Position numbers and translations under genes: made by a program | The notes under the pieces: model-generated | Seen by the model: only the letters and a program-made list of their open reading frames with translations | Told to the model about the DNA's origin: nothing | The model's database searches: none | From: Fermentibacter sp964564435 | GTDB taxonomy: Bacteria; Fermentibacterota; Fermentibacteria; Fermentibacterales; Fermentibacteraceae | Reading direction: 5' to 3' | Assembly: GCA_964564435.1 (NCBI GenBank) | Contig: CAZMAT010000001.1 | Span: 124,001-188,000 of the forward strand | DNA length: 64,000 nt | Shown here: positions 17,529 through 26,167 of the stretch, piece by piece | Layout: the number at the start of each line of letters is the position of its first letter | Position numbering within the stretch: the first letter of the stretch is position 1

Positions 17529-18346
17529 CCCGCCTCCACTTCCGGCTCCGCAATCCAGCCGCCATCTCCGGCTTCCGCAGCCCCTCCCGCACCGTCGGAC
17601 ACGAAGCAGATCCCTGCAGGGACGTCGTCATCCCGTCCCGGGACGAACAGCACGGAGTGCGGAGGAAGAGATGAAGATCCCGAGACTGCGCGGATCCGGT
17701 AGCCGAATCCCTGGCATGATCCGCCGGACTGATCCTCCGCGGCTTCCGGGGAGAAGTCGGTCGATTCGAGAGCCCGGGCGATGTGGATCTCCCTCGGGAC
17801 ACCTCCGGGTCCCGGCCTGCCCCAGTCCCAGATACGGTACGTGATGTCGCAGTTCTCCTGGAATTCGATCAAATGCACGCCTCCGCAGAGGCTGTGCACG
17901 ATTCCGGGCCTGACGTGCAGGATGTCGCCGGGATGCACCGGCACTCTCCGAAGGAGGGGCTCCGGCACGCCCGCCTCCACGGCCTCGGCAAGGCGCCCGG
18001 AGGTCGTGCCCGGAAGGAGGCCCAGCACGACAGACGCCCCAGGCACTGCCGAGAGGAAGATCCACGATTCGGCCTTGCGCGGCCCGGAGCCCGACAGGCC
18101 GGGATGCACCTGCAGGGAGAGCATCTCGGCGGGATGCAGCGTCTTGGCCACGATCGGGAACCTCCCGCCGCGCGGTGCGATATCGTGCAGGCAGGAGGGG
18201 CCGTCGCCCCCCGGGGCTTCGAGCGCGCTCGATCCGGCCTGGTCGTCCCAGGCCCACCAGATCTCCCCGAAGGGCATGCCTCCGGGATTCGACAGGCCTC
18301 CCCAGATCCTCTCGACGAATCTCGGCACGGTACGGAACACCATCAC
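17525..18346 (-). CDS. manA: Class I mannose-6-phosphate isomerase
   Basis: A 273-residue cupin-fold isomerase that interconverts fructose-6-phosphate and mannose-6-phosphate. Metal-ligand motifs are visible: Gln and His in LSLQVHPG, Glu in KAESWIF, and His in IVHSLCGGVHLIEFQE. It is shorter than enterobacterial ManA and resembles the compact bacterial type. The product feeds GDP-mannose synthesis through the ManC encoded immediately downstream, although no phosphomannomutase gene is present in the window. It overlaps both neighbours by 4 nt. Confidence 0.88.
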   Translation of the reverse strand: MMVFRTVPRFVERIWGGLSNPGGMPFGEIWWAWDDQAGSSALEAPGGDGPSCLHDIAPRGGRFPIVAKTLHPAEMLSLQVHPGLSGSGPRKAESWIFLSAVPGASVVLGLLPGTTSGRLAEAVEAGVPEPLLRRVPVHPGDILHVRPGIVHSLCGGVHLIEFQENCDITYRIWDWGRPGPGGVPREIHIARALESTDFSPEAAEDQSGGSCQGFGYRIRAVSGSSSLPPHSVLFVPGRDDDVPAGICFVSDGAGGAAEAGDGGWIAEPEVEAG

Positions 18347-19062
18347 CGGCCCCCGGCCCTTCCCAGGAGCGCGGAGAGCAGGGTCCGCCCGGTGCCGTCG
18401 CGCTCAGGGTGCCACTGGACGCCTACCGCCAGACCGTCATCGCTCTCGATGGACTCTATGATCCCGTCGTCAGCCCTCGCGGTGACGCTGAAACCGTCCG
18501 GCGCCGACGCGACGGCCTGATGGTGGAAGCTCGAGACCGCGGCGGACGGACCGAACAGGGAGCCTGCGAGCCCCCCCGAGGTGGTGATGCGGTGATGCGC
18601 AGGCTCGGCTGCGGTACCGTGGTGCCCGACCATGCAGCGCCCTTCCGCGGCCGTCGAGATGTCCCGTATCAGGGGCGCGCCCTCCGCGATGGCCATGGTC
18701 TGCATCCCCAGGCAGATCCCCAGGATGGGGACGCCGGCTGCCCTGGCGGCACGGTAGAGCGGGATCTCCCACCTCGGCCTCTCGTAGTCTATCCTCCCGC
18801 AGCCCTCCGGGGACATCCCGTAGAGGGCGGGATCCGGATCGTTCCCGCCGGTCATGACGAGGATGTCGATGGAGGAGAGCAGGGAGGCGATCCCGGAGCG
18901 GCCGCACGGCAGGACGGCGACCGGGCACATGCCGGCCGAGGAGGCCAGCCTGGCATAGGTCGAGTTCAGGGAATGCCTCCAGCGGCCCCAGGCCTTCGTG
19001 CAGTCGGGCTCGACGTCCTTCCAGTCGACGGTGATCCCGGCCAGCGGGGCGCCGCTACCCAA
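18343..19062 (-). CDS. Peptidase C26 / class I glutamine amidotransferase-like hydrolase
   Basis: A 239-residue class I amidotransferase-fold protein. The nucleophile elbow GICLGMQ and the His/Glu pair in VGVQWHPE complete a Cys-His-Glu triad. The motif order and ILVMTGGNDPDPALYG match the gamma-glutamyl-gamma-aminobutyrate hydrolase (PuuD-like) group, so hydrolysis of a gamma-glutamyl bond is likely. The true substrate is unknown; no putrescine genes are nearby. It overlaps nadA by 8 nt and manA by 4 nt. Confidence 0.82.
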   Translation of the reverse strand: MGSGAPLAGITVDWKDVEPDCTKAWGRWRHSLNSTYARLASSAGMCPVAVLPCGRSGIASLLSSIDILVMTGGNDPDPALYGMSPEGCGRIDYERPRWEIPLYRAARAAGVPILGICLGMQTMAIAEGAPLIRDISTAAEGRCMVGHHGTAAEPAHHRITTSGGLAGSLFGPSAAVSSFHHQAVASAPDGFSVTARADDGIIESIESDDGLAVGVQWHPERDGTGRTLLSALLGRAGGR

Positions 19063-19957
19063 TGGCCGTCATCCTCTCGATGGCGGCTCTCGCCGCGTCG
19101 GCGAGCGAACGGTCGATGCGCACCCGGGGCTCCATGTCCTCGAGGCAGGAGAAAACCGCCTCCGGGGATGTCTTCTTCATGTTCGGACAGCCGATCCGCC
19201 CGACGGCCGAGAACTCCCGGCCGGGGAACAGCACGCTAAGCCTGTGGACCATCCCCGCCTCGGTCCCGATCAGGAACCTCCCTGCGTCGGATTCCTTCAC
19301 ATAGGCGATCATTGCCCCGGTGCCCAGGACGGCGTCGGCCAGGTCCCAGGCCGCGGGAGGAGTCTCCGGGTGGACCAGCAGCCTGGCGTCGGGCCAGGCC
19401 CGCCTCATGCGCTCCATGTCGGCGATGTCGGCCCTGTCGTGGGGCGGGCAGCTCCCGTCGAACACCCACAGCGTCCTGCCGGTGCTGCGCGCGACGAATG
19501 CGCCGAGGTTGCGGTCGGGCCCGAACACCACATCACGGGTCGGGGCGGCCGAGACCACGGCGCAGGCGTTGGCCGAGGTGCAGCAGGCCCAGCTCGCGGC
19601 CTTGGCCTCGAGCGACGAGTTGACGTAGACGACGGTGGCGTCACCGGGATGCTGCTCCTGGAGGCGCAGGAGGGACGAGGCGTCCATGCTGTCGGCGAGC
19701 GGGCATCCGGCTCCGGGCGCCGGGTTCAGCACTGCCTTCCCCGGCGCGAGCACCGCGGCGGTCTCGGCCATGAAACGCACCCCGCACAGCACCACGGCAT
19801 CGCAGTCCAGGGAGGCCGCCGCACGGCTCAGCTCCAGCGAATCGCCCACGAGGTCGGCAATGTCCTGGATCTCCGGCGGAGTGTAGCTGTGTGCCAGGAT
19901 GACGGCCCTCCTCCGGGCCTTGAGCCTTTCGAGGTCGCTTCTCGAGAAGGGTCCCAC
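19055..19957 (-). CDS. nadA: Quinolinate synthase
   Basis: A 300-residue quinolinate synthase that condenses iminoaspartate with dihydroxyacetone phosphate in NAD synthesis, using an oxygen-sensitive 4Fe-4S cluster. Characteristic motifs are ILAHSYTPPEIQDIAD, LCGVRFMAETA, YVNSSLEAKA, CTSANA, FGPDRNLG and GCPNMKKT; the Cys residues in the first, fourth and last groups are the expected cluster ligands. I chose GTG at 19957, 2 nt after the apgM stop, because the length then matches the family. No nadB or nadC is present in the window. Confidence 0.93.
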   Translation of the reverse strand: MGPFSRSDLERLKARRRAVILAHSYTPPEIQDIADLVGDSLELSRAAASLDCDAVVLCGVRFMAETAAVLAPGKAVLNPAPGAGCPLADSMDASSLLRLQEQHPGDATVVYVNSSLEAKAASWACCTSANACAVVSAAPTRDVVFGPDRNLGAFVARSTGRTLWVFDGSCPPHDRADIADMERMRRAWPDARLLVHPETPPAAWDLADAVLGTGAMIAYVKESDAGRFLIGTEAGMVHRLSVLFPGREFSAVGRIGCPNMKKTSPEAVFSCLEDMEPRVRIDRSLADAARAAIERMTAIG

Positions 19958-19959
19958 GT

Positions 19960-21171
19960 CTAGGCCCCGTATTTCGCGAGCCGGCCTGCGGAGGCCAGCA
20001 GGATGGCCATCAGGTCGACGGCGGGAATCGTGCCCAGGGCGCCCCGGGCGGCCTCCCTCTCGTCGAAGGTGCTGCTCCACCCGCATCTCTGGGGTCCCCC
20101 GTGCAGGAGCACGGGCACCGGATGCCAGCTGTGCTGCTTCATCGGACAGGGGGTGCTGTGGTCGCCGGTGACGCATACGACGTCGAAACCGCAGGCCAGG
20201 AGCCCGGGCAGCATGGAGTCGAACGCCTCCACGGCGGCCTTCTTGGCCTCGAAACTGCCGTCCTCGCCGGCGCTGTCGGTCGGCTTGTGGTGCAGGAAGA
20301 CGAAGTCCGACCCGGCCGATACTGCATCTCCGGCGGCCCTGATCTGGTCGTCCCTGGTGGAGCACTGCATCACCCCCATGCCCACGAGCGACGCCACCCC
20401 CCTGTACATCGGATACAGCGCCACGGCGGAAGCCCTGACCCCGAATCGCTCCTCCATCGACGGATATGGGCTGTAGCCGGCATATCCGCGCAGGAGCATC
20501 CCGTTGGCAGGGGATTCGCCGGCCAGGATCCCATGGGCTCTGCGAAGGAACTCGCCGATGATGCGCGAGGCCTTCTCCGCCCCTGCGGCGAGCGGAACGG
20601 GCCGGACAGGCGGCATCCCGACATGGCCGGGATCGGTCTCTGCCACGTCCCCGGAGAGTCCGGGGCCCCTGAAGACCACGCAGGCCCTGTGCTCCTTCTC
20701 GGGTCTTACGAAAACCCTCACATCCTCGATATCCATGCCGTCGAGCTTCGCCGAGAGCGCGGCGTTCGTGGCGGTGTCGATCCTGCCGGCCCTCCGGTCG
20801 GCCACGGCCCCGGAGATGTCCAGGGTGCAGAAGTTGGCCCTCACCGCCAGGTCACCGGGCTGGACCTCGAAGCCGATGCCCAGGGCGGAGAGGATGCCCC
20901 GCCCTACGAAGTACTCGACCGGGTCGTATCCGAAGAGCGCGAGGTGGGCCGGCCCGGAGCCCGGGGTGATCCCGTGCGCGACCGGGACGTGCTGTCCGAG
21001 AGCTCCTCCAGAGGCCAGGCGGTCGAGGTTGGGCTTGGAGGCCTCCCCGAGCGGTGTGCCGCAGCCGGGCGCCGAAACGTCACCGAGCCCGTCGAGGACG
21101 GCGAGGAGGATCCTGCCGCCTCCCGTTCCACGCTCGACAAGGCTCTCGACGAGCCCGTTCCCCTTCCTCAC
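19960..21171 (-). CDS. apgM: 2,3-bisphosphoglycerate-independent phosphoglycerate mutase, archaeal type
   Basis: A 403-residue metalloenzyme interconverting 3- and 2-phosphoglycerate. GRILLAVLDGLGD gives the first metal-binding Asp, HGITPGSGPAHLALFGYDP holds the conserved serine region, and VTGDHSTPCPMKQHSWHPVP supplies the second metal site, the arrangement of ApgM in the alkaline phosphatase superfamily. This form occurs in archaea and scattered anaerobic bacteria. Overlaps purM by 4 nt. Confidence 0.92.
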   Translation of the reverse strand: MRKGNGLVESLVERGTGGGRILLAVLDGLGDVSAPGCGTPLGEASKPNLDRLASGGALGQHVPVAHGITPGSGPAHLALFGYDPVEYFVGRGILSALGIGFEVQPGDLAVRANFCTLDISGAVADRRAGRIDTATNAALSAKLDGMDIEDVRVFVRPEKEHRACVVFRGPGLSGDVAETDPGHVGMPPVRPVPLAAGAEKASRIIGEFLRRAHGILAGESPANGMLLRGYAGYSPYPSMEERFGVRASAVALYPMYRGVASLVGMGVMQCSTRDDQIRAAGDAVSAGSDFVFLHHKPTDSAGEDGSFEAKKAAVEAFDSMLPGLLACGFDVVCVTGDHSTPCPMKQHSWHPVPVLLHGGPQRCGWSSTFDEREAARGALGTIPAVDLMAILLASAGRLAKYGA

Positions 21172-22217
21172 AGCCCCGCCTCCCTTCCGCCCGCGAACCG
21201 GATCGCACCGGAACCGTCGGTGCAGCCTGCCCTGAAGGGTTGTTCGCCAGCTCCCGCAAGCATCGACTCCGCCTCGGCGGCTCTCTCGGCCGGAACGGCC
21301 ACGATGAGGCCGACCCCCATGTTGAAGGCCCTGCGCATGTCTTCCCGGGCCACGTTGCCCAGCCTGCGGATGAGGCCGAACACCGGGGGGACATGCCAGT
21401 TCTCCTCGATGACGGCGCCGCAGCCCTGCGGCAGGATCCTTCGAAGGTTCCCGGGGATCCCGCCCCCCGTGACATGGCAGATCCCGGCCGCGAGGCCCTT
21501 CCGCACGAGGGGCGCGACGGCCTTCAGATAGCTCCTGTGAACCGCCAGGAGAGCCTGGGCCAGGGTCTGCCCGCCCAGTTCCGGGGGGGAGTCGCCGGGC
21601 GCGAGGCCGGCGATCTCGAAGAGGACCATCCTGGCCAGGGAGTACCCGTTCGTGTGGAGCCCGGTCGAGGGCAGGCCGATCAGGGCCATGCCCGGGCGGA
21701 CCCCGGATGAGGTCACCATGTGCTCCTCGTCGACCACGCCGACAATCGTCCCGGCGACGTCATAGTCGCCCGGCGAGTAGAAGCCGGGCATTTCGGCCGT
21801 CTCGCCGCCGAGAAGGGCGCATCCGTTCTCCCTGCAGGCCGAGGCCATGCCCGTGACGATCCCGGCGGCGACCGACGAATCGAGTCTGCCGCACGCGATG
21901 TAGTCGAGGAAGAACAGCGGTTCCGCCCCCTGGGCGAGGATGTCGTTGACGCAGTGGTTGACGAGGTCGCGGCCCACCGTCGAGTAGTCCCCGACAGCCG
22001 CGGCTATCTTCAGTTTCGTGCCTACACCGTCGGTGCTGGCGACCAGGACGGGCCTCCTCATGCCGGGGAAGTCGGCCCGGAAGAGGCCCCCGAAGCTCCC
22101 GAGGTCCGAGAGGACGCGGGGAGTGAAGGTCTCCCTGACGGCCTGCTTCATCAGGGATACGGCCTTCTCGCCCTCGTCTATGTCGACTCCGGCCCTGGCG
22201 TAGTCGGCGCCGGCCAT
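21168..22217 (-). CDS. purM: Phosphoribosylformylglycinamidine cyclo-ligase
   Basis: A 349-residue AIR synthetase of purine biosynthesis. The product begins MAGADYARAGVDIDEGEKAV and carries ASTDGVGTKLKIA, GRDLVNHCVNDILAQGAEP, LLGGETAEMPGFY and GLHTNGYSLAR, all diagnostic for PurM. The C-terminal domain has HVTGGGIPGNLRRILP. The ATG at 22217 shares one base with the upstream stop (TGATG). No other purine genes lie nearby. Confidence 0.95.
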   Translation of the reverse strand: MAGADYARAGVDIDEGEKAVSLMKQAVRETFTPRVLSDLGSFGGLFRADFPGMRRPVLVASTDGVGTKLKIAAAVGDYSTVGRDLVNHCVNDILAQGAEPLFFLDYIACGRLDSSVAAGIVTGMASACRENGCALLGGETAEMPGFYSPGDYDVAGTIVGVVDEEHMVTSSGVRPGMALIGLPSTGLHTNGYSLARMVLFEIAGLAPGDSPPELGGQTLAQALLAVHRSYLKAVAPLVRKGLAAGICHVTGGGIPGNLRRILPQGCGAVIEENWHVPPVFGLIRRLGNVAREDMRRAFNMGVGLIVAVPAERAAEAESMLAGAGEQPFRAGCTDGSGAIRFAGGREAGL

Positions 22218-23131
22218 CAGGAAAGACCCATGATCTGGTTCGAGGAGAGGTAGAAGCGCATGCGCTCCTCTATGGCCTCCCTGGTCAGATCCCTCATCAT
22301 CGCGGTCCCGAAGCCGGATACGGCGAAACTGGCTATGACCGAGCCGTAGGCCAGCCCCATCCTCATGCTGTCGAAATCGAGCCCCCTGCCCGAGCCGGAC
22401 AGGAATCCGAGCATGCCCGCGGCGAACGAATCGCCTGCTCCCGTGGGATCGATCACGTTCTCGACGGGAACCGCGGGCAGGTTGAACGGGACGGGCCCCC
22501 CGAGCGCGAGGACGCCCGCCGCGCCCCTCTTGATGATGACATACTCCGGGCCGTGTTCGAGTATCCACGCTCCCGCCCTGAAGATGTTCGTCTCGCCGGA
22601 GACCTGCATCGCCTCGGAGGCGTTCACGAAGACCATCTGGACCTTGCGGAACACCTCGAGAACGGCGTCCCGCTGCCTGTCGATCCAGAGGTTCATGGTG
22701 TCGACCGCTATCCAGCGCGGGTTCTCGACCTGACCCAGCACGTCGAGCTGCAGCACCGGGTCGATGTTCGCGAGGAACAGGCAGGGCGTGCTCCTGTAGT
22801 GCTCGGGCAGCCTGGGCGCGAAGCCCGCGAACACACCGAGCTCGGTCCTTATCGTCCTGGCATCTCCGAGGTCGGGGCCGTACACCCCCTCCCAGCGGAA
22901 GGTGGGGCCCTGGCCCGTCTGCAGCCCGCCGAGATCGATGCCCTTCTCCTCCAGGAAGCGCTTCTCGAGCACCGGGAAGTCCGGGCCGACGACGCCGACG
23001 ACCCTCACGGAGTCGAAGGGCCTGGCACCCAGCGAGAAATAGACCGCCGACCCCCCGAGGGTCTCCTCGGCCTTGCCCGAGGGAGTCGTGAGGGTGTCCA
23101 GCGCTATCGAACCTACCACGAGTACGGCCAT
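22217..23131 (-). CDS. PfkB-family carbohydrate/nucleoside kinase
   Basis: A 304-residue ribokinase-fold kinase. The Gly-rich N-terminal motif is LGGSAVYFSLGA, and the ATP-site/catalytic signature is IDPTGAGDSFAAGMLGF with the catalytic Asp. FVNASEAMQVSG matches a conserved substrate-lid strand. The substrate cannot be read from sequence: sugar, sugar phosphate or nucleoside are all possible. It lies between argS and purM with short spacing, so it belongs to the same transcription unit; a nucleoside substrate would fit the neighbour but that is inference. Confidence 0.85.
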   Translation of the reverse strand: MAVLVVGSIALDTLTTPSGKAEETLGGSAVYFSLGARPFDSVRVVGVVGPDFPVLEKRFLEEKGIDLGGLQTGQGPTFRWEGVYGPDLGDARTIRTELGVFAGFAPRLPEHYRSTPCLFLANIDPVLQLDVLGQVENPRWIAVDTMNLWIDRQRDAVLEVFRKVQMVFVNASEAMQVSGETNIFRAGAWILEHGPEYVIIKRGAAGVLALGGPVPFNLPAVPVENVIDPTGAGDSFAAGMLGFLSGSGRGLDFDSMRMGLAYGSVIASFAVSGFGTAMMRDLTREAIEERMRFYLSSNQIMGLS

Positions 23132-23150
23132 CTCTCTCCGATCCCGGAGG

Positions 23151-24836
23151 TCACATCCTCTCGGGCGCGGCTACACCCAGCACGCCCAGGAGGTCCCTCA
23201 TCGTGTTGCGGCAGGCCGAGCAGAGCATGAGCCTGGCCCCCGACAGGGCGGGCTCGGAGGGGTCCACCACGCGGACCCTCTGGTAGAAGCCGTGGAAGGA
23301 CACGGCCAGCTCGTGCAGGAGCTCGGTGAGCCTGTGGGGTTCGAGTGCCGATGCCGCCGCGGCCGTCCGTACCGGGACGGCCTCGAGCAGGCGCATCAGC
23401 CTCCTCTCGTCGGCGCCGGTCAGGAGCTCCTCGGCGCGGGATGCGTCGGTCTCCGGCACGAGGCCGGAGGGTTCCGCATTCCGGAGGATCCCGGAAATCC
23501 TGGCGCACGCGTACTGCACATAGTAGACGGGGTTGTCGTCGGACTGGCGCCTGGCCAGCTCCAGGTCGAAGTCCATGTGGGACTCGGCCTTCCGGGTCAG
23601 GAACAGGTATCTCGTGACGTCGGCGGAGCCGGCCTCCTCCACAAGGTCGCGCAGGGTGACGTAGTTGGCGGCCCTGGTGGACATCTTCACCTTCCTGCCG
23701 TCGCGCACGAGAGTCACGAACTGGTGCAGGATCACCTTCAGCCTGCGGGAGACCTCGTCTCCTCCCAGGATGGCCGAGAGCAGGGCCGTCACGTCACGGC
23801 TGGTGTCCAGGTGGTCGGCTCCGAAGATGTCGACCATAAGGTCGTATCCGCGCCCGAACTTGTCCAGGTGGTATGCTATGTCGGGCATCCTGTAGGTGAA
23901 CATCCCGTTTTCGCGCACCAGAACCCTGTCCTCGGGCCTGCCCAGGGCGGTCAGCCTGGCCCAGCGCTTCCCGGAACCGGCGGGCTCCTCGTACAGGAGG
24001 GGACCCGCCTCGGTCTCCACCGCGGCCAGCATCTCCAGGGCGGCCTCCACCCTGTCCGGGATCAGGCTCGACTCGCTGAAGTACCGGTCGAACTCCACGC
24101 CGAGGACTGCCAGGTCGTCCTTTATCATGGCCATGGCCCGCTCCCTGGCGTAGTCGACGAAGACGGCGCTGTCGGAGGCCCATGTGAGCCCCCCGCCGCG
24201 CTCCTCCATCAGATCCCCCGCCCAGAGGAGGAGGTATTCACCCTGGTAGCCGCCCTCCGGGACGGGCACCTCGATGCCTCCGAGGCCGGCATACCGGGAG
24301 GCCAGGGATTCGCCGAGCAGGAGGCTCTGCCTGCCCGCGTCGTTGAAGTAGTACTCCCTCTCGACCGTCCATCCCGCCGCCTCGAGGAGCCCGGCGACGG
24401 CCTCGCCGAGGACCGCCTGCCTGCAGTGCCCCACGTTCAGGGGTCCGGTGGGGTTGGAGCTGACATACTCCACGAGGGCCCTGCGGCCGCTACCAGAGCC
24501 CCTGATCTGCGGAAGGAGCCCCTCCCTCGACAGGGCGCACGTGATCTCGCAGAGATAGCGCATCGAAAAGGTCAGGTTGACGTATCCCGGGCCCTCCGTG
24601 GTGATCGAGGAGAACACCCCGGATGGCAGCGAAGCCTCCGAGGCCAGGACCCGGGCGATTTCAGCCGGCTTCACCCCGGCCCTGCCGGCGGCTTCCAGGG
24701 CCGCCCGCGTGGAGATGTCGCCGAAGGACTCCTCCCTCGGTTCGGCGAGCACGACTTCGCGTTCGATCCCGAAGCGCGCGGCGAGGACGGCCGAGAGCCG
24801 GTCGGAGGCGATTCTCCTGGCCTCCTCAGGCCTCAT
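23151..24836 (-). CDS. argS: Arginyl-tRNA synthetase
   Basis: A 561-residue class I synthetase. The signature region is SSNPTGPLNVGHCRQAVLGE, in which the first His of HIGH is replaced by Asn, a variation seen in some NPTGP-type ArgS. The second signature is KMSTR. The C-terminal anticodon-binding helical bundle is present (YVQYACARISGILRNAE) and ends near the usual Arg-Met. I chose ATG at 24836 because the following residues (RPEEARRIASDRL) match ArgS N-termini, while upstream in-frame codons are antiphase rsfS. It overlaps rsfS by 11 nt. Confidence 0.93.
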   Translation of the reverse strand: MRPEEARRIASDRLSAVLAARFGIEREVVLAEPREESFGDISTRAALEAAGRAGVKPAEIARVLASEASLPSGVFSSITTEGPGYVNLTFSMRYLCEITCALSREGLLPQIRGSGSGRRALVEYVSSNPTGPLNVGHCRQAVLGEAVAGLLEAAGWTVEREYYFNDAGRQSLLLGESLASRYAGLGGIEVPVPEGGYQGEYLLLWAGDLMEERGGGLTWASDSAVFVDYARERAMAMIKDDLAVLGVEFDRYFSESSLIPDRVEAALEMLAAVETEAGPLLYEEPAGSGKRWARLTALGRPEDRVLVRENGMFTYRMPDIAYHLDKFGRGYDLMVDIFGADHLDTSRDVTALLSAILGGDEVSRRLKVILHQFVTLVRDGRKVKMSTRAANYVTLRDLVEEAGSADVTRYLFLTRKAESHMDFDLELARRQSDDNPVYYVQYACARISGILRNAEPSGLVPETDASRAEELLTGADERRLMRLLEAVPVRTAAAASALEPHRLTELLHELAVSFHGFYQRVRVVDPSEPALSGARLMLCSACRNTMRDLLGVLGVAAPERM

Positions 24837-25194
24837 CCGACGCCCCGTCCGGCGAGTCCGGGATGTCCTCGAAGTCCGCATCGCTCCAGAGCATCTCCAG
24901 GTTGTAGTACTCCCTCGTCTGCGGCTGGAAGACATGCACCACCAGGGTGCCGAAGTCGAGAAGGATCCAGTCTCCCTCCTCGTACCCCTCCTTGTGGTGG
25001 AGCCTCACTCCGAGGGATCTTGCAACATCCTCGACCCTGTCAGCGACCGCGCGGGCCTGTGTGGAGCTGGACGCTGACGCTATCAGGAACATGTCCATGG
25101 TCAGGGGGAAGCCGCTCATGTCGATCGCCCTGACCCCGAAACCCCGCCTCTCGTGTATCGCCGCGACGATCGGGGCTATGATGTCCTCGGCCAA
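24826..25194 (-). CDS. rsfS: Ribosomal silencing factor RsfS
   Basis: A 122-residue member of the RsfS/Iojap family, which binds ribosomal protein uL14 and blocks joining of the subunits. SGFPLTMDMFLIASASSSTQ and the stretch HHKEGYEEGDWILLDFGTLV, followed by VHVFQPQTREYYNLE and LWSD, are nearly canonical. Its usual position near nucleotidyltransferase and LytR-type genes is partly kept here, since the LytR_C protein gene lies 16 bp upstream. Confidence 0.95.
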   Translation of the reverse strand: MAEDIIAPIVAAIHERRGFGVRAIDMSGFPLTMDMFLIASASSSTQARAVADRVEDVARSLGVRLHHKEGYEEGDWILLDFGTLVVHVFQPQTREYYNLEMLWSDADFEDIPDSPDGASDEA

Positions 25195-25210
25195 ATCATC
25201 CCTCCGGGTT

Positions 25211-25678
25211 CTATTGTTCTACCGGTATGAACTCGTCCCGCCTGGCCGCGACATCCCTTCCGAGATAGACGGTCAGATCGGTCGGCGGATCGCTCTCGAC
25301 GCTCCAGACTATCGAGCTGTCACCCAGCCCGAGCATGGCCGAAGCCGCCCGTGCGGCCTCCGGACCCGGGACGTGGGACACGACTATCGTAGTCGCGTAG
25401 TCGTCCCTGTCGGCATCCGACGGTTCGAAGGGCATGACGAAGACGGTCTCTCCTGCATACCCGAGGAAGTACCTCTGCACGGTCCTCGCCAGACCCGCCA
25501 TCCCGGACCCGTTGAGTATCCTGAGGCTCACGGTGCCGGGCGGAGGAGGGAACGAATCGGCAGCCGCCTGATCCGGGGCGGGTTCGGGTATCCTGCCCCA
25601 GATCGAGATCCCCGCGAGACCCAGGGCCAGCAGGGTCGCAAGAAGCCTCCAGACCAGTCCATGCGTCTGGAGACCCAT
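25211..25678 (-). CDS. LytR C-terminal-like domain protein with N-terminal membrane anchor
   Basis: A 155-residue protein with one hydrophobic anchor (VWRLLATLLALGLAGISIWG), a Pro/Ala linker, and a LytR_C domain beginning VSLRILNGSGMAGLARTVQR. The catalytic LytR-CpsA-Psr domain is absent, so it cannot itself transfer wall polymers; a binding or partner role at the envelope is inferred. In many bacteria such genes sit directly before rsfS, as here. The start directly abuts the HIT gene stop (TGAATG). Confidence 0.8.
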   Translation of the reverse strand: MGLQTHGLVWRLLATLLALGLAGISIWGRIPEPAPDQAAADSFPPPPGTVSLRILNGSGMAGLARTVQRYFLGYAGETVFVMPFEPSDADRDDYATTIVVSHVPGPEAARAASAMLGLGDSSIVWSVESDPPTDLTVYLGRDVAARRDEFIPVEQ

Positions 25679-26167
25679 TCAGAAGACCCCTTCGAAATAC
25701 GGCAGCAGCCTCCGGTACGAGCTGTCCAGCGATTCAGAAACGACCTTCACTTCGGCGACCGCGGGCATGAAGTTGACGTCTCCCGGCCACCTGGGGAGGA
25801 CGTGCAGGTGCAGGTGCCCCTCCACGCCGGCACCGGCGCATCTCCCGACGTTCCATCCGCCGTTGACGCCTCCGCAGCTCATCGCCTCCGCAAAGGCCCT
25901 CTCGGCGGCCGCGACGCCGGCCATGAGGGCCGCACCCTCCGCAGGCTCCAGCTCGGAGAACAGAGCGACATGGCGCACCGGCACCACCATCAGGTGACCG
26001 TTGGTGTAGGGATAACGGTTCAGCACGGCGAAGGCGAGCCTCCCGCGTGCCAGCACCAGGTTCGCCCCGTCATCCGTGGCCGAGGCCAGCCTGCAGAACA
26101 GGCAGCCCTGCTCCGGAGCCTCTCCGGACACGTATGCCCTGCGCCACGGCGCCCACATCCTATCCAA
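25679..26167 (-). CDS. HIT-family nucleotide hydrolase/phosphorylase
   Basis: A 162-residue histidine-triad protein with the catalytic motif GHLHLHVLPRW (HxHxH). An N-terminal CLFC pair may bind zinc, and NRYPYTNGHLMVVPVRHVA is the strand that lines the nucleotide site. The length and WAPWR opening resemble the AP4A phosphorylase/FHIT-like branch often called HIT domain protein in actinobacteria and anaerobes. Likely a dinucleoside polyphosphate or AMP-conjugate hydrolase. Overlaps the upstream gene by 8 nt. Confidence 0.88.
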   Translation of the reverse strand: MDRMWAPWRRAYVSGEAPEQGCLFCRLASATDDGANLVLARGRLAFAVLNRYPYTNGHLMVVPVRHVALFSELEPAEGAALMAGVAAAERAFAEAMSCGGVNGGWNVGRCAGAGVEGHLHLHVLPRWPGDVNFMPAVAEVKVVSESLDSSYRRLLPYFEGVF

